Assembly (NCBI GenBank): GCA_013407085.1 | Contig: JACCGJ010000697.1 | Span: forward strand, 1 to 64,000 | Direction: 5' to 3' | DNA: 64,000 bases | Source of the DNA: Atriophallophorus winterbourni | Taxonomy: Eukaryota > Platyhelminthes > Trematoda > Plagiorchiida > Microphallidae | Shown here: one piece after another, positions 44,746 through 54,660 of the stretch | Numbering within the stretch: the first letter of the stretch is position 1 | Layout: each line of letters opens with the position of its first letter | Translations under genes and position numbers: made by a program | The notes under the pieces: model-generated | The model's input: the letters and a program-made list of their open reading frames with translations, nothing else | The model's database searches: none | What the model was told of the DNA's origin: nothing

Positions 44746-45150
44746 AACAAACAACAAAAACATCACAAACGGATCCGTGCTGTTTACAATCATCAGGTAG
44801 TACGATCAGGAGAAATGGTAAACAAAGTTTGGGCTTTGGAGCTAATTTTGAATACTGCTTGCACTCAAAACTGATCGTATTGTTCTCAGTTGATGAGCGC
44901 AGACATGATGAAACCGATCGTAGTGTGAAAGTGATAGATATGCATGCAAATATGGAATCTGTTTTCATGCATATGGTCGAACCTAATCGACGTGTGTGTG
45001 AGTGTATGTACCAATCATATTTAAGATTGGCTTCATAGCTCAACCATTTTTTACCAGATACAGTGTTAATCCCGAAATTCTTATGAGAATTCGATTCGTA
45101 TTAAAGATTCTAAAAGTATAGTTGATAGAGCATTACACTTCACAATAACC
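44711..45150 (+). repeat. Duplicated segment with paired hammerhead units
   Basis: Inverted duplicate of 20440-20880. It starts inside the RTE 3' end and contains a minus-strand hammerhead relic (44755-44810, core strand CTGATGATTG but GGATC for GAAAC) and a plus-strand relic (44868-44955, TTGATGAG and GAAACCGATC). About 200 bp of shared sequence follow, ending at GAGCATTACACTTC, where a CR1-like element interrupts it. Confidence 0.7.
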
Positions 45151-45157
45151 ACAATAA

Positions 45158-46230
45158 CCCATGGTGTCCCACAAGGATCAGTCCTCGGACCGCTTTTGTT
45201 TTTAATATATATATAAACGACTTGCCTACTGTATTGCAGTGGTCAGTGCTTATTTTCGCTGATGACGCAACTCTTTGGCGCAAGATAAACTCCACAGACG
45301 ACACGCAGAATCTGCAACGGGATCTCGATATGATTCACACTTGGTCCCTAGACAACGAAATGCCCCTGAATGCTTCGAAATGCAGCCTATTGTCTATCAA
45401 CAGCAAGTCCAGCAAAGAATATTATCTTGGTCGCACTGTTATTAAACCCGTCTCCTTCGAAAAAGATTTAGGTGTGATTATCCAATCAAACTTAGGAAAC
45501 TCAATGCAATGTCGACTGGCTGCCTGCAAAGCTGAAAACAACTTGGGTCTCCTCAGAAGAGTCCTAGGTTAGTTTGACCCCAATATTGTCTGCAAATTGA
45601 TTTTAACGTACATCCGTCCTTATGTTGAATATGCTATACCGGCATGGGATCCTTGGTTGAAAAAAGATATTCTGCTATTAGAAACTCCACAGCGCAGAGC
45701 GACAAAACTCGTCCTGGGACGATCTAATTATCCATACGAAATGAGACTTATTATTATTGAATTGAATTATTGAATTGAATTATTGAATTATTATTGAATT
45801 ATTGAATTTGCATTCAGCTCAATACAGACGGAAACGAGGAGCACTAATATTCATTTGGACAGTGCTTAATCAAACAAATCATCCTTGCGGTCGTTTGTTT
45901 CATCGTTCCCATAACACAGATCTGCGAGGTCACCAATTGAAACTTTACCAACAGCATAGCAGGTTGAACTGCCGCAAATATGCATTTTCCGTTCGCAATG
46001 TGCAATTGTGGAAAAGTTTACCCACTCATGTGGTACAATCTGAAACCGTTTAAGGTTTCAAGAAATCACTAGATATCCACATGGACAAGTATGTTTTTCA
46101 CGTTTGACAATAATCTAACAATATTTTGATATTTTTTACCATCCGACCCAATGTACATTTTGTGGGTCTTGTAAAGCATAGCATTATACCTGCATATAAT
46201 CTATGAATAAATCTATGAATATATTATTGA
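45158..46230 (+). pseudogene. CR1-like retrotransposon, RT palm, thumb and C-terminus
   Basis: Starts HGVPQGSVLGPLLFLIYI, passes the catalytic box LIFADDATLWRKI (about 45250-45288) and SKCSLLSINSKSSKEYYLG, and reaches KPVSFEKDLGVIIQ (frame 45222-45572). Past a stop it has ILTYIRPYVEYAIPAWDPWL and KLVLGRSNYPYEMRL. The frame is then broken by a microsatellite (45748-45811) and resumes with LHSAQYRRKRGALIFIW and LNCRKYAFSVRNVQLWKSLP (to 46053). The 3' end has TCTATGAATA repeated in place of poly(A). It is inserted in the duplicated segment (44711-45150 and 46230-46390). Confidence 0.8.
45748..45811. repeat. ATTGAATT-type microsatellite inside a CR1 coding region
   Basis: Repeated ATTGAATT and ATTATTGAATT units interrupt the CR1 frame exactly between YEMRL and the LNLHSAQYRR segment. 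The motif resembles the local coding string for ELNL (GAATTGAATT), so it probably grew by slippage from the gene's own sequence. Confidence 0.75.
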
Positions 46231-46390
46231 AAATGCTATGAATTGTTATTCATGAATTGTGTATAAAGTGAAAATGAATTACCGTTGAGTCGGGGCAATT
46301 TTAGAGTTATTTCTCATATAATTGTTATGTTTTATTCAATTCAAGGCAAACTAGTGAAGTTTAACAAACGGTCATTTAGCGAATATAAAA
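46230..46390 (+). repeat. Continuation of the duplicated segment after the CR1 insertion
   Basis: Matches the reverse complement of 20160-20310 (GAATTACCGTTGAGTCGGGG, CAATTTTAGAGTTA, CAAACTAGTGAAGTTTA). It lacks the SINE that sits at the matching place in the other copy. Sequence from 46391 to 46680 was not recognised. Confidence 0.7.
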
Positions 46391-46698
46391 ATTCGCACTG
46401 AATAAAAATAAATGCGTCAGTACTTATTAGTGTGGGATATCGAACATAAAACCATAATCTTGAAACTTGCTGTTGGTTAGAACCTGGAATAAATTGTCCG
46501 GGTGGTGGGAAACAGTATTATTAACTTTATATGCAAATTCGCGGCTAAATATAGTGACGAAATATGCATATATATCACGTCACTTCTCACCCCATTCCAC
46601 ACAATACTATACTATACAATACCAACCAACCCAGGAAGTATCGATTTTTCTGCGTTAATTTGTACTTTAGCTGAACATGTTAAAATGGAACGATCTGC

Positions 46699-46758
46699 TG
46701 CAAAGGAATTTGTGTGCAATCGGTTAGAGTAGTTTTTTTGCACACAAATTCCTTTGCA
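46699..46758. repeat. Perfect 21-bp inverted repeat
   Basis: Arms 46699-46719 and 46738-46758 are exact reverse complements around an 18-base loop. The arm carries AAAGGAATTTGTGTGCAA, a string repeated with changes near the Penelope-like terminal regions at 47015, 47507 and 49150. A stable hairpin or a cruciform is possible. The same neighbourhood repeats AACGATCTGCTG at both 46689 and 46805. Confidence 0.85.
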
Positions 46759-47034
46759 TCATGAATACACGATCGGTCCCAAACATATTCCAATCGATTG
46801 CCGGAACGATCTGCTGTTCTCGAAACACGCGTCGTCTGCGAGAATTTAGTGAGTAGTATTGCCAAATCTGTTACGTGTCGCAACTGCTCACACACGTGTC
46901 ACACGAAATGTCGCAAATGATTGAAGCCGGAGGTAATATCGATTTCAAACGAAGAAAACGACTGGCATATGCTACATGTGTGAAAATTCTCGAACGAAAC
47001 CGAACAAATAGAAAGAAATTTGTGTGCAATACAG

Positions 47035-47510
47035 AACAAGTGAACACGGTCAAGATAAGTTGACACTGCGGACCACATGCGTGTAAGTACATAATTAATG
47101 GTGTTATGGTTAAACAATTGTTGAAGGAAAACAAAGATATAATTAATTATTAGGTATAAGATGAATATGAACTATTTACGTTCGCATCAGTGCTGAGCAC
47201 CAGATTGTGGATATTTCGGACCCATCTACCTTATTGACCGCCAGTCGTCCTGCCTTAGCAATTTCTACCTCCTAAGCGTGTAAGCGTGCGCCATGCGGTT
47301 GAATACCACGTCTTAACACTTCAACGTTTTCTAGATCGATGTAATGACCTGTATCTGAAACATACTCCGCCAAGGCTGAATCACGAATCAGGGATTGATA
47401 TTCTCCCGCATTTCGAGGCTGTCTTTTGACACTCTTCAAATGCTCCTCTAAGAAGCTTCTGTGCCAGAAGTGAAACGTTGCCAAAAACTGCTCTGACCGA
47501 TTGAACACAA
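47035..47510 (-). pseudogene. Penelope-like element, end of the GIY-YIG domain and 3' region
   Basis: The minus-strand frame 47508-47272 reads EEHLKSVKRQPRNAGEYQSL, IRDSALAEYVSDTGHYIDLE and NVEVLRRGIQ, the C-terminal half of the GIY-YIG endonuclease that cuts target DNA in Penelope-like elements. After a stop, EVEIAKAGRLAVNK continues. 47160-47035 matches the 3' region at 35690-35570. Upstream, at 47450-47560, PLE terminal sequence is joined directly to the coding frame, a chimeric junction. Confidence 0.7.
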
Positions 47511-47749
47511 ATTTATTTCCGTTATGAACACATGATCGTTTCTAAGCCTGTTCCAGTCAACTGCTGACCCATATGAACCTCATGTATCAAAATTGGCCAG
47601 ATTGTTGGTGAGATCAGCGGAATATGAAGCCATGACGGGTTAACCACCGCATCTTCATCTTGCAAGCAACGTGGCGTGATACCAAGTGATCTTGTGGTGA
47701 AACCTACGGATAATTCTTTCATATCGACAAAGGGGACTGCGAATGCGAA

Positions 47750-48063
47750 ACAAATATTCAGAATACCAAAGCAAACAAATTGGCCGCTCGATCAAAAGCC
47801 TCGAAATGGATGTTGAAACTGCAAACCGAATTATTTGAAGTGGATTACTGCAGAATTTGTGGAGGTCTTAGCAACACAATTGGAGCGTATCGGAGAACGA
47901 CAAATCTGTAAGTTCAACAAGCTATTAGAATTTTATAATAAAAATTCGTCAGATGACCCTAATAAAACAGTAAATATTCTAGTGTCATGAATTTGTCTAA
48001 TCAAAATATTTCGCAGGCTGTGAAAAAACTGTTGGAAGAAGGTTTGAATGTCTGCATAAGTAA
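47750..48063 (+). pseudogene. Penelope-like element, N-terminal part (5' piece)
   Basis: Plus strand: RMRNKYSEYQSKQIGRSIKS, LEMDVETANRII, then ERIGERQICKFNKLLEFYNK and MNLSNQNISQAVKKLLEEGL with NVCISKF. These align with KFNKLLDLYKERSS and LLEKGLSFCISKSF of the PLE at 40.2-40.5 kb. Frameshifts are present. At 48064 the frame runs into an unrelated repeat and resumes at about 48536. Confidence 0.65.
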
Positions 48064-48535
48064 GTTTTATGACGAAAGTGGATGACGAAACAGTATAGAC
48101 GACAGTCGCTGCGTTCTATCAATTGATGCGGTAATCTTAATCCAACAGTGAGGAAAACAGAACAAAGCCAGAATGGGACGTTTGAGCAGATGTCCAGCGT
48201 TTAATCTCCAATATGCCTTGACCGTAAACATCGGTATGTATTTATAGGATAACAGATCGACCAACGAAAAGTGGGTTGACAGCAGGCAGAATGTGCGTAA
48301 TGTATATATAGAAAAAATGAGAGTTCGGTAAAATGTTGGAACATGACACGTACGATTAGAATGTATATCATGAACGTAGCGAGAAACAGTGAAAATTTTC
48401 TAAGATGGTTAAACACGACATACGGTTACAATGCAGGTCATGGATGTAGCGGAAACGACGTGAGATCGTTAACATAGCGAAACACGGGTACTCACTACTG
48501 GAATGTAACGAGACAAATGGCATGTCTCTGTCATG
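48064..48535 (+). repeat. Repeat D inserted in the Penelope-like frame, with internal 70-bp units
   Basis: Interrupts the PLE frame between NVCISKF and KVVMKDDELI. The first part (CGCTGCGTTCTATCAATTGA, GAGGAAAACAGAACAAAGCC) is shared with 56165-56300. The second part has two and a half diverged units of about 70 bp (ATCATGAACGTAGCGAGAAA at 48367, GTCATGGATGTAGCGGAAAC at 48438). Family and mechanism are unknown to me. Confidence 0.5.
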
Positions 48536-49060
48536 GGTGAATGTGCCGCACCAATCAGTAAAGTCGTGATGAAGGATGATGAACTTATCGCTTGTATCGA
48601 GGGATCTTTAAATGGACTTCCCAGTGAGCAAGCTGATATGATACGGAACGTTATCTTTAATGTCATTAAAAACTTAAAACAAGGCGAAAAAATCTTGATT
48701 CGCAATAAAGAGAAGCACTTCTTAATCTCAACCACTTAGGCTGAGAAGGGGTATAGTAACGGTAATTCTGAATAAGAGTGATTATGTAGACAAGGTCGTT
48801 AAGCACTTATCTGGGAGTCATTACGAACGGATATATAACAGCAAAATGAAAAACGTGATAAATAACTACAAAATGGTAATTTCGTGATACGTAGTGTTAA
48901 GTATAGTTTGGGAAAGGGCTTGTGGTGTAACTTGTATCCAAAATCTGCTCTCACCCCTAGATTATAGATTCTATCGGTCTGCCTTAAATACATAAGGAGA
49001 GCATTCCCGTGCAACCTATCGTCTATGGAATAGGACATTTAGCTTACTTGTTGAAACCAT
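48536..49060 (+). pseudogene. Penelope-like element, N-terminal part and RT fingers (3' piece)
   Basis: Continues the frame from 48063: KVVMKDDELIACIEGSLNGL, PSEQADMIRNVIFNVIKNLK, then after a stop and shifts VTVILNKSDYVD-like residues. It ends LYPKSALTPRL and, in another frame, CLKYIRRAFPCNLSSM, matching the LPKIHK.G.PVRPI block of Penelope RTs. The catalytic RT centre is absent. Confidence 0.65.
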
Positions 49061-49084
49061 TAGTCGGCAATACAGCGTCTTTCA

Positions 49085-49260
49085 TGGAAAACACATATGA
49101 CTTTGCAGTATTGAAACGTAGCCAAAAGCTGCTCTAACCAATTTCACACGAATTTCTTTCATTATGAATACACGATCGGTCTCAAACTTACTTCCATCAA
49201 TTGCTGAATCCAAACGGAGATTTGCCAGATTTACCAAGTGCTTGGAAAAGAAACCTGGAT
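49085..49260 (-). repeat. Terminal repeat associated with Penelope-like elements
   Basis: Contains CAAAAGCTGCTCTAACC, CACACGAATTTCTTTCA and TGAATACACGATCGGTCTC, shared with 46740-46790 and 47455-47560. It lies just after the PLE RT fragment. Confidence 0.45.
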
Positions 49261-50230
49261 GATCGCATGTTCAGCTTAAAATTCAGCATACAAACGTTGA
49301 AGGCATCGATGAATAGATAGTCTGGTCACCGCCCAGAACTCTAAGATTGCTCGTAGAGCTTCAGAATAATCGGAATGCACAGTCCGTGATGACAAACAGA
49401 TAAAATCTATATCTCTGCTAATCATTCAGGCTCAGCTCTTGCAAATGTACAGCAGAATATTGAAGTGTGCTTTTCTCTACAAGATGCCACCTTTATAAAA
49501 GTCACACTTAATGACTTGTCTGCTGGAAAATTTGCAGGCACGATAAAGTTACGAAACAAAAGCCGTCTACTCATCTAAAGGTTTTGCTAAAAACCTCCTA
49601 TTCAAATTCAAAAGTCACAGCGCAAAATATTCTTAATGCGGTCACGATTCTAATTTGATCTTGGGCATTGGACCAGCACTAGCAATCAACGAGAGAGACA
49701 GGTCCACAGTGTACAGTCACTCCATGTACTAAGCATAATTGTACCAACGTAATGGAAACGAATGCCATCTAATTAACGGACAGGATTAAGCACGATAAAA
49801 AAGAATGGCCGAATTTGTGCAGCAGCATGGACTTTGAACCGTTTGTAGTATTATCATTGATTTGATTGTTTTCTTTGTGGGCATTCACTTTGTTTCGAAT
49901 TCTGAATCATTGATGTTATATCTGTGTTGAACCCAATCAGAGTTCCGTTACACGTTGCATTTTTAATGCGCTAAAGAAGCGTGAAGAATCAAGAATCAAA
50001 ATTTTATGATGAAAAAGCAATCGCTTTACATGGTCCATTGGATGACAACTATAAAATATACAGCGGATGCAATCGAAATTCTATTGAAGTAAGCGGAGGT
50101 CGCTTGCCAATCGTTTATCGACAGCTCGCAAATTTGCTAACTTGAAAACCAAGACTGCCTGAAATAACAGTTTCTCCTGACAGAGATCTGAAAAGCATCA
50201 TACAATCTGCTCATTTTCCCATGCCTTTCT
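49261..50230. other. Unassigned stretch
   Basis: AT-rich, no open frame above chance length, no repeat family recognised. Confidence 0.5.
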
Positions 50231-50640
50231 ATCGCACAAACACCGCACGATCGGTTTTCGTGGTGTTTGCTTCACCAAGTGCATGCGGATACTGATCATA
50301 CTGTCCCTACCTGATGAGTGCAAACGCACGAAACCTTGTTCGTGATCGTGTGTGATGGAAATGCATGCAAATGAGCATTTTTGTTCATGATTGTGTATAA
50401 ACCCTATGAACAATGGCATACAAGCGCTCCTTGTTTACCATTCCTCCACTCTTTCAAGCGCATGCGGATCCTGATCTTACTGTCCCTACCGGATGAGTGC
50501 AAACAGCACAAAACCGGTCGTGGGGTGTGTGACGGAAAAGCATGCAAATGAACATTTTGTTTCCTATGAACAATTGTTTATACAAATGTAATTTAACTCA
50601 TCCAACAGTAGCATACAAGCGCAACTTGTTTATAATACTA
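50231..50640 (+). ncRNA. Hammerhead-ribozyme tandem array (two plus units and one inverted partial unit)
   Basis: Two direct units start at GCATGCGGAT (50281) and GCATGCGGATCC (50461-50462), a period of 180 bp. Unit 1 keeps an intact core: CTGATGAG (50311-50318), stem II GTGC-AAAC-GCAC and GAAAC (50330-50334). Its stem III and cleavage site are altered. Unit 2 keeps the 3' half intact (ACCGGTC then GTGGGG, pairing with CCCTAC as stem I) but has CGGATGAG and CAAAAC in the core. Together they define a type I hammerhead. A minus-strand partial unit (50231-50285) abuts unit 1 head to head at GCATGC. Confidence 0.75.
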
Positions 50641-51239
50641 TCTGCTTCTGACTTTCTTATTGCTCTTCGCTGATGTACCCTGGTGGTAAATGGTCTGAAA
50701 CGCTCAGCAATAAATCCAAACAAAACAAAGAGAACATCTAAGTGCATACGCCCTGTTAATAGTTTCAGATGCTGGTTAAACAATTGATAAATCAATACAA
50801 CGCAATCAAGTGAGCTACAATAAAGATTTCTCAGTAAAATACTTCGTCTGCATGATGTAGCTGTGATAGACACGTTTTGCATCCCGAAATCTATGAAATA
50901 TAAGGGCATCGGTTCTCAGTTCATTAAAATAACTTTCTTACAAATAGCTAATTTGAACACAGTGGAAACTTGTTAGGAAGATGGCCGCATGCCAATAACA
51001 AGCGAAATCAAACCAGACGTATCAAAGATTCATATAGGACAGTTGTATACCACACATTTTTTGAAAAGAAACACCACTAAGTCAAACAGTCGCTGGCGTT
51101 CCATATAAATCGCAGTTGACAATGCGTATACCTGTAGTGCAGCAGTAAAACCCCAAAACGATAAGACATATTTTCAAGTAAAATTATTCAAATATCGACT
51201 CCCGAGCAGCCGGCTTAACAGTTATTCTGCACTCCGCAA
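50641..51239. other. Unassigned stretch
   Basis: AT-rich, no gene or repeat recognised. Confidence 0.5.
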
Positions 51240-51660
51240 TCCCACATGACAATTCCCCATACTTCCTGTGAACTACTAGTATAAAATGCCTCTACACAAA
51301 CGTACAATATCCGGACAACAAAATCAGTGAACTGCGTTTAGCGTTTATGGAATTTTCACTGGAAATTATCGCCATAGCAGAAACGTGGCTACAGCATTAC
51401 CAAAAACAGTAAAATAGAATTATCCGGCATGTCAGTGGTTCGCTAATACAATGAAACTAGAGGAAAGTCTTTCGTTGCCGACGGAATAACTTTGCTCATA
51501 ATAAAGAAATGCGAGCACTTGCTGTAAAATCCACGCATATACTTGTTTAATCAAACACTGGTGATACCTTACATTGAGAACATGGAATAGTTACTCCTAT
51601 TAATAAAGACGAAAATCGCTCCGATGTTTCTACTTACCGATCAGTTACGCGGTTACCAGT
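51240..51660 (+). pseudogene. CR1-like retrotransposon, endonuclease start fused to an RT scrap
   Basis: Reads NKISELRLAFMEFSLEIIAI and AETWLQHY, the conserved N-terminus of CR1-type APE endonucleases (the Glu of AETWL binds metal). After about 100 bp it jumps to VADGITLLIIKKCEHLL and IAPMFLLTDQLRGYQ, remains of RT blocks 1 and 2. A large internal deletion joins the two parts. Confidence 0.6.
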
Positions 51661-51699
51661 GATTTAAAACAACTTTAGCTCCGCGTTGTTGACGATCTA

Positions 51700-52300
51700 A
51701 TTCAAATTCAAAGTAATTCAAAGTTTTAATGGTCCAAAGAGCTAATAGTTTACAGTGACCATAGATTAAATATATAGGAAATGCATAAAAACAACGAAGA
51801 AATTTTGTTAATGCGGAAAGTCGGCTTATGTATTGAGGTGCTAGGTTGGATTTAGACAAGTCAAGTTCAGCCTTAAATATGTTTTGGCTATATGCGCAAA
51901 TGATATGTGAGAGCAGAAAGTTCCATAAAAAATTGGACAGCAAAGAAGAACCCTAGAAAATTTGATCTAGAGTATGTAATAATTAAATTGTAGCCATGAG
52001 ATATACTACCACGGGCTTCTTGCTGATGAAACAGATGTCAAAGTGGGTAAATCACTGTATGCAGAATGTTGAACAGCAGGATCAAGTCACTTGTGACACG
52101 GCGGTACGAAAAATCAAATAGGTTCAGAGTTGCAATTCTCTCCTCTTATGGCCCGTTGTATAGACAGGTCACCAGTTTATAGCTCGTGGGTAAACGAATT
52201 GCATCAAAGCTATGTACTTTTTAACCATGCTTTAACATCGTACTCAAATGTTGACCAAACATAGGTGTTCAATATCCATGAGAGTACTTGCGTTTGAATA
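51700..52300 (-). pseudogene. CR1-like retrotransposon, 3' end
   Basis: On the minus strand: ILNTYVWSTFEYDVKAWLKS, then LNLFDFSYRRVTSDLILLFN, the C-terminal CR1 block also seen at 40.7 and 62.07 kb. It reaches a 3' end with AGACCATTAAAACTTTGAAT-type sequence and ATTCAAAG repeats at 51700-51730. Heavily frameshifted. Confidence 0.65.
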
Positions 52301-52309
52301 AATGAAAAA

Positions 52310-53035
52310 AATTATTTTTGGAAATCCAAGGCATGTTAATCTATAATTTCTGAAACGTTTGTATGATCAAATTGTATTATGCCAAATTGCAAATAAATTT
52401 TCAAGGTCACTTATGCAGCGGAATTTTAACTTCAATAAAAATAAAGATAAAATTATTTATAAATTGCTTTCAGATCAGATAATCAGTAAATAATCCGATA
52501 TTATACCGAAAGCCACTGGCATTGTCAGAAAGAAAAATCAATGAATGTTCAGGAAATCACTGAAGTTTAATGGATAATGTTCATCGAGGATGCGTGAAGT
52601 TCTGCTTCGTTGATTTTCCGAAACTTTTCTTTCTGAATGTTCGAAATAAATTAGTTTATCCTGAATATGAAATGTTTTCTTGTCCCCTAATCAAAGGAAA
52701 TTGATTCCACCAAGTTTAGGTCTACTGCGGGCTAGTTTTCTTTGGGTGCGAGTTGAGGAGTTATGCTGAGAAGTAAATACACGAAATCGACAGAGTGTTC
52801 TTTTAAAAGTTATGAAAATTAATTTGATATCAATACCCAGGTAAAACATCTAGGTTAGGAAGATCGCGTTTTTTCTATTGTAGGGAATGAAGCCATATGT
52901 GATTTGAATTCATGTAAATAGGAGCTGAGTCTTATATATTTTAAAAGAAGATTCCACAGTTCAGCATATTTAGTCAGGTAGAAATTGCCCCATACTTTAC
53001 TATGAAATTGACACTAAAAGCTTTGATTCGTGACA
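52310..53035 (-). repeat. Repeat E, copy 1
   Basis: About 725 bp alignable along its whole length with 53885-54660 (GGAAATCCAAGGCATGT, TTTCAAGGTCA, ATCGAGGATGCGTGAAG, ATATCAATACCCAGG, GTGATTTGAATTCA in the same order). Minus orientation is suggested by AATAAAAG and AATAA repeats at the low-coordinate end of copy 2. No protein family recognised. Confidence 0.65.
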
Positions 53036-53640
53036 CATCGTTAGCACATATATTTCATTTTTTATGCTGTAAATGTGGGTTAAAGATATTTCCCGAAATG
53101 CGCAACACTTAATGAATCTAATCTGAACAGTTTATTTGAAAGTCACAAGTCCTGACCTCTATGCAGAACTAAAACAAGATTCAAATACCTATCTCTGATT
53201 AAATCGATTCATTTGTAAACTCAAATGCTTGTGCTGTCACTTTAGAAATAGTTTTTAGTATAAGCATAGGTATACATGTATGCCACTGATAAATAGGTTT
53301 TTAACCAAAAACCACGATGTTCAAACAAAACAACAAAAAGATACTTGGTCAAGCACTCGAGGCGCTCGAACTGTAAAATATATTATTTTTATAATTGTCA
53401 TTTGTTTTTCCTATGAAGGATAAAATTTCACAATGGCTTATAATATTAATGGTAGATTATTCGTAAACCATATCATAAAATTTATGATCAGGTTATCAAA
53501 ATACTCACAGCAGTTGGAACTTTCGAATTGATGAGATTTATTTTGCATTCTGAAATGGGTATAATAACAAGAATTGGTAAGAAAGTGTTATAAAATTTAT
53601 TCAGATTCAAAATGCTCATTTGCATGCATTCTATCACACA

Positions 53641-53790
53641 CGGCTCACACCCGGTTTCTTGCTTTTTGCACTCATCTGGTAGAGACATTAAGATCAGGGT
53701 CCGCATGCGCTTAGAACCTGATGAGCGCCAAAAGCACGAAACTGATTGTAGGATGTGTGTGATGTAAGTGCATGCAAATGAGCATTTTGA
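53641..53790. ncRNA. Head-to-head pair of hammerhead-ribozyme units
   Basis: The minus unit (53710 down to 53600) has the full leader (GGACCCTGATCTTAATGTC), core CAGATGAG and AGAAACCGGGTGTG. The plus unit begins directly at the core, CTGATGAG (53718-53725), CGC-CAAAA-GCA, and GAAAC (53738-53742), with one stem II mismatch and a changed cleavage region. They meet at GCATGCGC. The downstream block GATGTAAGTGCATGCAAATG follows the plus unit. Confidence 0.65.
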
Positions 53791-53884
53791 TTCATGTTTA
53801 TTGGTTTAACCCCATTATACATGTGTTTGGAAACATGTGAATGAACAGGTTGGTCGTACCAGCCTTATCCAAAATAAATAAATA

Positions 53885-54660
53885 AATAACTTTTATTCTT
53901 GGAAATCCAAGGCATGTAAATCATGATCAATGATTTCTAACAGGTTTGTACAAGCAAATTGTGCAATGAACATTTTCATAAAAACAATTTTCAAGGTCAT
54001 TTCAGCAGTGAAATTTGATATTAAATAAATCTAAAGATAACAGTAATTACAAGTTGCTTTCAGATAATTTGTGCGGAATATGATATTATACCAAAACACT
54101 GGCATTGCGAGAAAATGCCAAAGAATTTTCCCGACGGCGCTGAGGTTTATTGGATAATGTCCATCGAGGATGCGTGAAGATTTCTGTTGTTGATTTTCCA
54201 AACGTTTCCATTTTGATTGTTTCTAATAGATTTATCTATCCTGATCATGAATCGTTTTTCTGTCCGTTAGGCGAAGGAAATTTATTCTAATAGGTTTAGG
54301 TCTCATACGGGCCAGTTTCATTTGGTTGCGGATTGAGAAATTATGCTGTGAATTAAATACTCGGGAGCAAGAGAATGTTCTTTCGAACGGTGTGAAAATA
54401 TATTCAATATCAATACCCAGGAATGCCATTATTATAAAAATCATCAGGTAGTACATCTAAGTTAAGAAGATTGAAAATTTTTTCTATTTTGAGGAATGAA
54501 GCCAGATGTGATTTGAATTCAAAGAAAAGCTGAGTCTTATATATTTTGGAAGAAGATTACACAGTTTAAAATATTTAGCCAAGAAGAAATTGTTCCTTAC
54601 TTTAGTACGAAACCTTGGTAATTTAATAGTTTTTCACTGTTTCTCAAGGTATGCTTAAAG
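53885..54660 (-). repeat. Repeat E, copy 2
   Basis: Direct repeat of 52310-53035, about 1.57 kb apart. At its low-coordinate end AAATAAATAAATAAC is followed by the shared GGAAATCCAAGGCATGT. Read on the minus strand, the last codons before a stop look alike in the two copies (..EIIDHDLHALDFQE and ..EIIDxHALDFQK), which hints at former coding sequence. Confidence 0.65.

Noticed and set aside
44672..45043. Two overlapping frames of about 120 codons on opposite strands
   Set aside because: Both lie in the duplicated RTE-hammerhead segment, which is repeat sequence and not coding.
54440..54460. ATCATCAGGTAGTAC, resembling a minus-strand hammerhead core and leader
   Set aside because: It lacks stem II and the GAAAC strand; the likeness is limited to about 15 bases inside repeat E.
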